From: a virus
IMG/VR virus record: IMGVR_UViG_3300009080_000074
Coordinates: 1 to 20,335 of that record
Strand: one strand, 5' to 3'
DNA length: 20,335 nt
Shown here: positions 19,165 through 20,335 of the stretch, one piece after another
Layout of the letters: every line of letters starts with the position of its first letter
Numbering within the stretch: the stretch's first letter is position 1
Made by a program: the position numbers and the translations under genes
Notes under the pieces: model-generated
Databases searched by the model: none
What the model saw: the letters and a program-made list of their open reading frames with translations, nothing else
What the model was told of the DNA's origin: nothing

Positions 19165-19737
19165 TTATCCGAATATAGCTAACTTGTTAACTTTTCGCTC
19201 CAGTTTAATCAATTGCTTCAGAGTTTTGAAGTATTCGATTACCGTATCAATATCTCCAATGCTCAAATCTTCGTCCCAATGGTACTGGACGTTCTGCTTT
19301 TGGCAAAGAGCCGTGTCGTAATGATTAGTGTAGACCAAGCCATCATCGTCCAGTTCGTTAAACAACTTACAAGCCTCATCAGATTTGGTTTCTTTTTCGT
19401 TCGCTTCCAGTTCAGTAACTTCCTTGGCGTAATCGTTAGAATCGTTTATATAATTTCTCTCATCCCAATTTAGGTACAATGTACCTTTCAGCAGTAGCCG
19501 TTCGATATTTTCGAGTACTTCTTTTTTAGTCAAACCACCAGTAAGACCTTCGCAGTTTTCAAACTTGTAAAAGCTATTTGCATTCCATTCGCCAAGTGAA
19601 TCATCTTTGCTTATGAAACATATTGGCTTATCGCCATTGTAAACTTCGTATCCCTTGACGGTTATAACTTCATTCCAGTCAACTAATTCGATTGTTCGTT
19701 CGGAACGTTTACAGGTAAGGTTGATTTGCTTTTCCAT
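19165..19737 (-). CDS. Hypothetical acidic 190-residue protein, first gene of the leftward block
   Basis: Acidic protein with a beta-rich N-terminal half (RTIELVDWNEVITVKGYEVY, then KPICFISKDDSLGEW) and a helical acidic C-terminal half (EVTELEANEKETKSDEACKL, ending in YFKTLKQLIKLERKVNKLAI). The C-terminal helix is coiled-coil-like. No domain recognised. It is the first gene of the leftward series and lies behind a long, about 226-base, leader from promoter copy 7. Being first and early suggests a host-takeover or regulatory role, which is inference only. Confidence 0.65.
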   Translation of the reverse strand: MEKQINLTCKRSERTIELVDWNEVITVKGYEVYNGDKPICFISKDDSLGEWNANSFYKFENCEGLTGGLTKKEVLENIERLLLKGTLYLNWDERNYINDSNDYAKEVTELEANEKETKSDEACKLFNELDDDGLVYTNHYDTALCQKQNVQYHWDEDLSIGDIDTVIEYFKTLKQLIKLERKVNKLAIFG

Positions 19738-19825
19738 GATTTTTGTTTTTGTTTTAGATGTTAAGTTTATTGGGTCACCCCGTTTGTTTCTGAGAGCAAT
19801 GTTCGGTATTAGGTTTTACGTAAAG

Positions 19826-19841
19826 TGTCGGCTAGATGACA
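19826..19841. promoter_or_regulatory. Isolated TGTC-N8-GACA operator copy
   Basis: TGTCGGCTAGATGACA matches the TGTC-N8-GACA pattern but has no GTCAGGAAC next to it. It lies inside the long leader of the 190-residue gene, 89 bases before its ATG, where a bound repressor could block or attenuate transcription from copy 7. Confidence 0.45.
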
Positions 19842-19962
19842 AAAGTGAAAATAGCCTTGTAAGTAGCTGATTGTCAACACGTTAGAAATAAACCAAGCTA
19901 AATGGCTACGTGTGTACGTTGTTGCATATTATAGTAATAAGGTATCACGCACGTAAGATAAC

Positions 19963-20006
19963 GTTCCTGACGTATAATACAAATAGTAAATGTCGTGTAG
20001 AAGACA
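19963..20006 (-). promoter_or_regulatory. Promoter/operator copy 7 (right-most)
   Basis: Plus strand: GTTCCTGAC at 19963-19971, 19 bases, then TGTCGTGTAGAAGACA at 19991-20006. Read leftward: inverted repeat, TTTACTATTTG, TATTATAC, GTCAGGAAC. Twelve more bases separate the two parts than in copies 3 and 6. It is probably the main promoter of the leftward early block. Confidence 0.5.
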
Positions 20007-20243
20007 ATAGACAAAAACACACAGTAGGGTACACGTTGCCCTGAACTTAATTTCAACGCAAAAAAAGTTTTAATACATAGATACCAATAAGAACAGAAAA
20101 CGCTTTAGATACAATGTTATATGGCTTAAAATGAATATAAGTAATTAAGACTAACTAAAGGCTTAAACCTAAGGTTCTTATGCATTGGTATTGGTGGTGA
20201 GAGAAGTAGGTGGAGCGTGAAGTATTATTCATTTATGCATAAT

Positions 20244-20335
20244 CATTTACCTGGTAGCATTTACCTGGTAGCATTTACCTGGTAGCATTTACCCGGTAGC
20301 ATTTACCTGGTAGCATTTACCTGGTAGCATTTACC
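20244..20335. repeat. 14-bp tandem (iteron-like) repeat array, cut by the window edge
   Basis: Six full copies of CATTTACCTGGTAG (20244-20327) plus eight bases of a seventh. Copy 4 (20286-20299) has C for T at the ninth base. Each unit contains TACC-N-GGTA, a palindrome whose centre is exactly the variable base. Tandem repeats with internal symmetry next to AT-rich DNA resemble iterons bound by a replication initiator or regulator. The array continues past the window, so the copy number is unknown. Confidence 0.9.

Larger units (their letters stand above)
19738..20335. other. Non-coding right-end control region
   Basis: About 600 bases without a convincing gene on either strand. From left to right it holds the A-rich leader of the 190-residue gene, operator copy at 19826-19841, promoter/operator copy 7 at 19963-20006, an A/T-rich stretch from about 20040, small palindromes (AACCT-A-AGGTT at 20166-20176; TTATGCATAA near 20234), and the 14-bp tandem repeat from 20244. 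It is a candidate early control region and/or replication origin. Confidence 0.6.

Noticed and set aside
19738-20243. tRNA gene or small coding gene in the right-end region
   Set aside because: No cloverleaf with a T-loop consensus was seen by eye, and all frames on both strands are broken by frequent stops.
20244-20335. CRISPR array
   Set aside because: The 14-bp units are directly tandem with no spacers, and no cas-like gene is present.

Overview
The window looks like one arm of a tailed double-stranded DNA phage (or prophage) of a Bacteroidetes host, most likely a flavobacterium. Reasons: a BspA/DUF285-repeat surface protein; a primase-helicase with a BT4734/VirE-N-like N-terminus; A-rich leaders of the type CTAAAACAAAAACAAA in front of many starts instead of Shine-Dalgarno sites; a TAnnTTTG-type promoter box; moderately AT-rich DNA; and densely packed genes with many ATGA and TAATG stop/start overlaps. 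No ribosomal, metabolic or host gene was recognised.

Layout. Bases 1-4826, plus strand: a late-type block with small structural-type proteins, the BspA-like repeat protein (candidate receptor-binding or decoration protein), two small membrane proteins (holin candidates), a tiny Cys-rich ORF with a TTG start, an M15 peptidase (endolysin), an out-of-frame overlapping pair of membrane-anchored proteins (spanin-like), and a Pro-rich small protein with its own promoter box. Bases 4797-19737, minus strand: an XRE-like regulator, a rho-independent terminator, then the replication/recombination block read leftwards: helicase-loader-like protein, primase-helicase, YqaJ exonuclease, ERF annealing protein and SSB. 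Upstream of these lie a DnaA domain-IV-like protein, a serine recombinase, and a long run of small early-type genes including a DUF932 protein, two zinc-ribbon proteins and a tandem paralogue pair. Bases 19738-20335: non-coding, with promoter/operator sites, short palindromes and a 14-bp tandem repeat running off the window edge.

How it works together (inference). Early transcription probably starts at the right end and at several internal leftward promoters sharing a GTCAGGAAC element. Four of these have an adjacent TGTC-N8-GACA inverted repeat, and a fifth such repeat lies alone at 19826. YqaJ, ERF and SSB form a phage recombination module; the loader-like protein and primase-helicase form the replisome core. 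The right-end repeats are a candidate origin or regulatory array.

The least expected features are the promoter/operator family, a set of single-TM microproteins fitted between genes by stop/start overlaps, two intercistronic hairpins with the same architecture but different stem sequences, and the iteron-like array. All calls come from reading the sequence; no database search was run.
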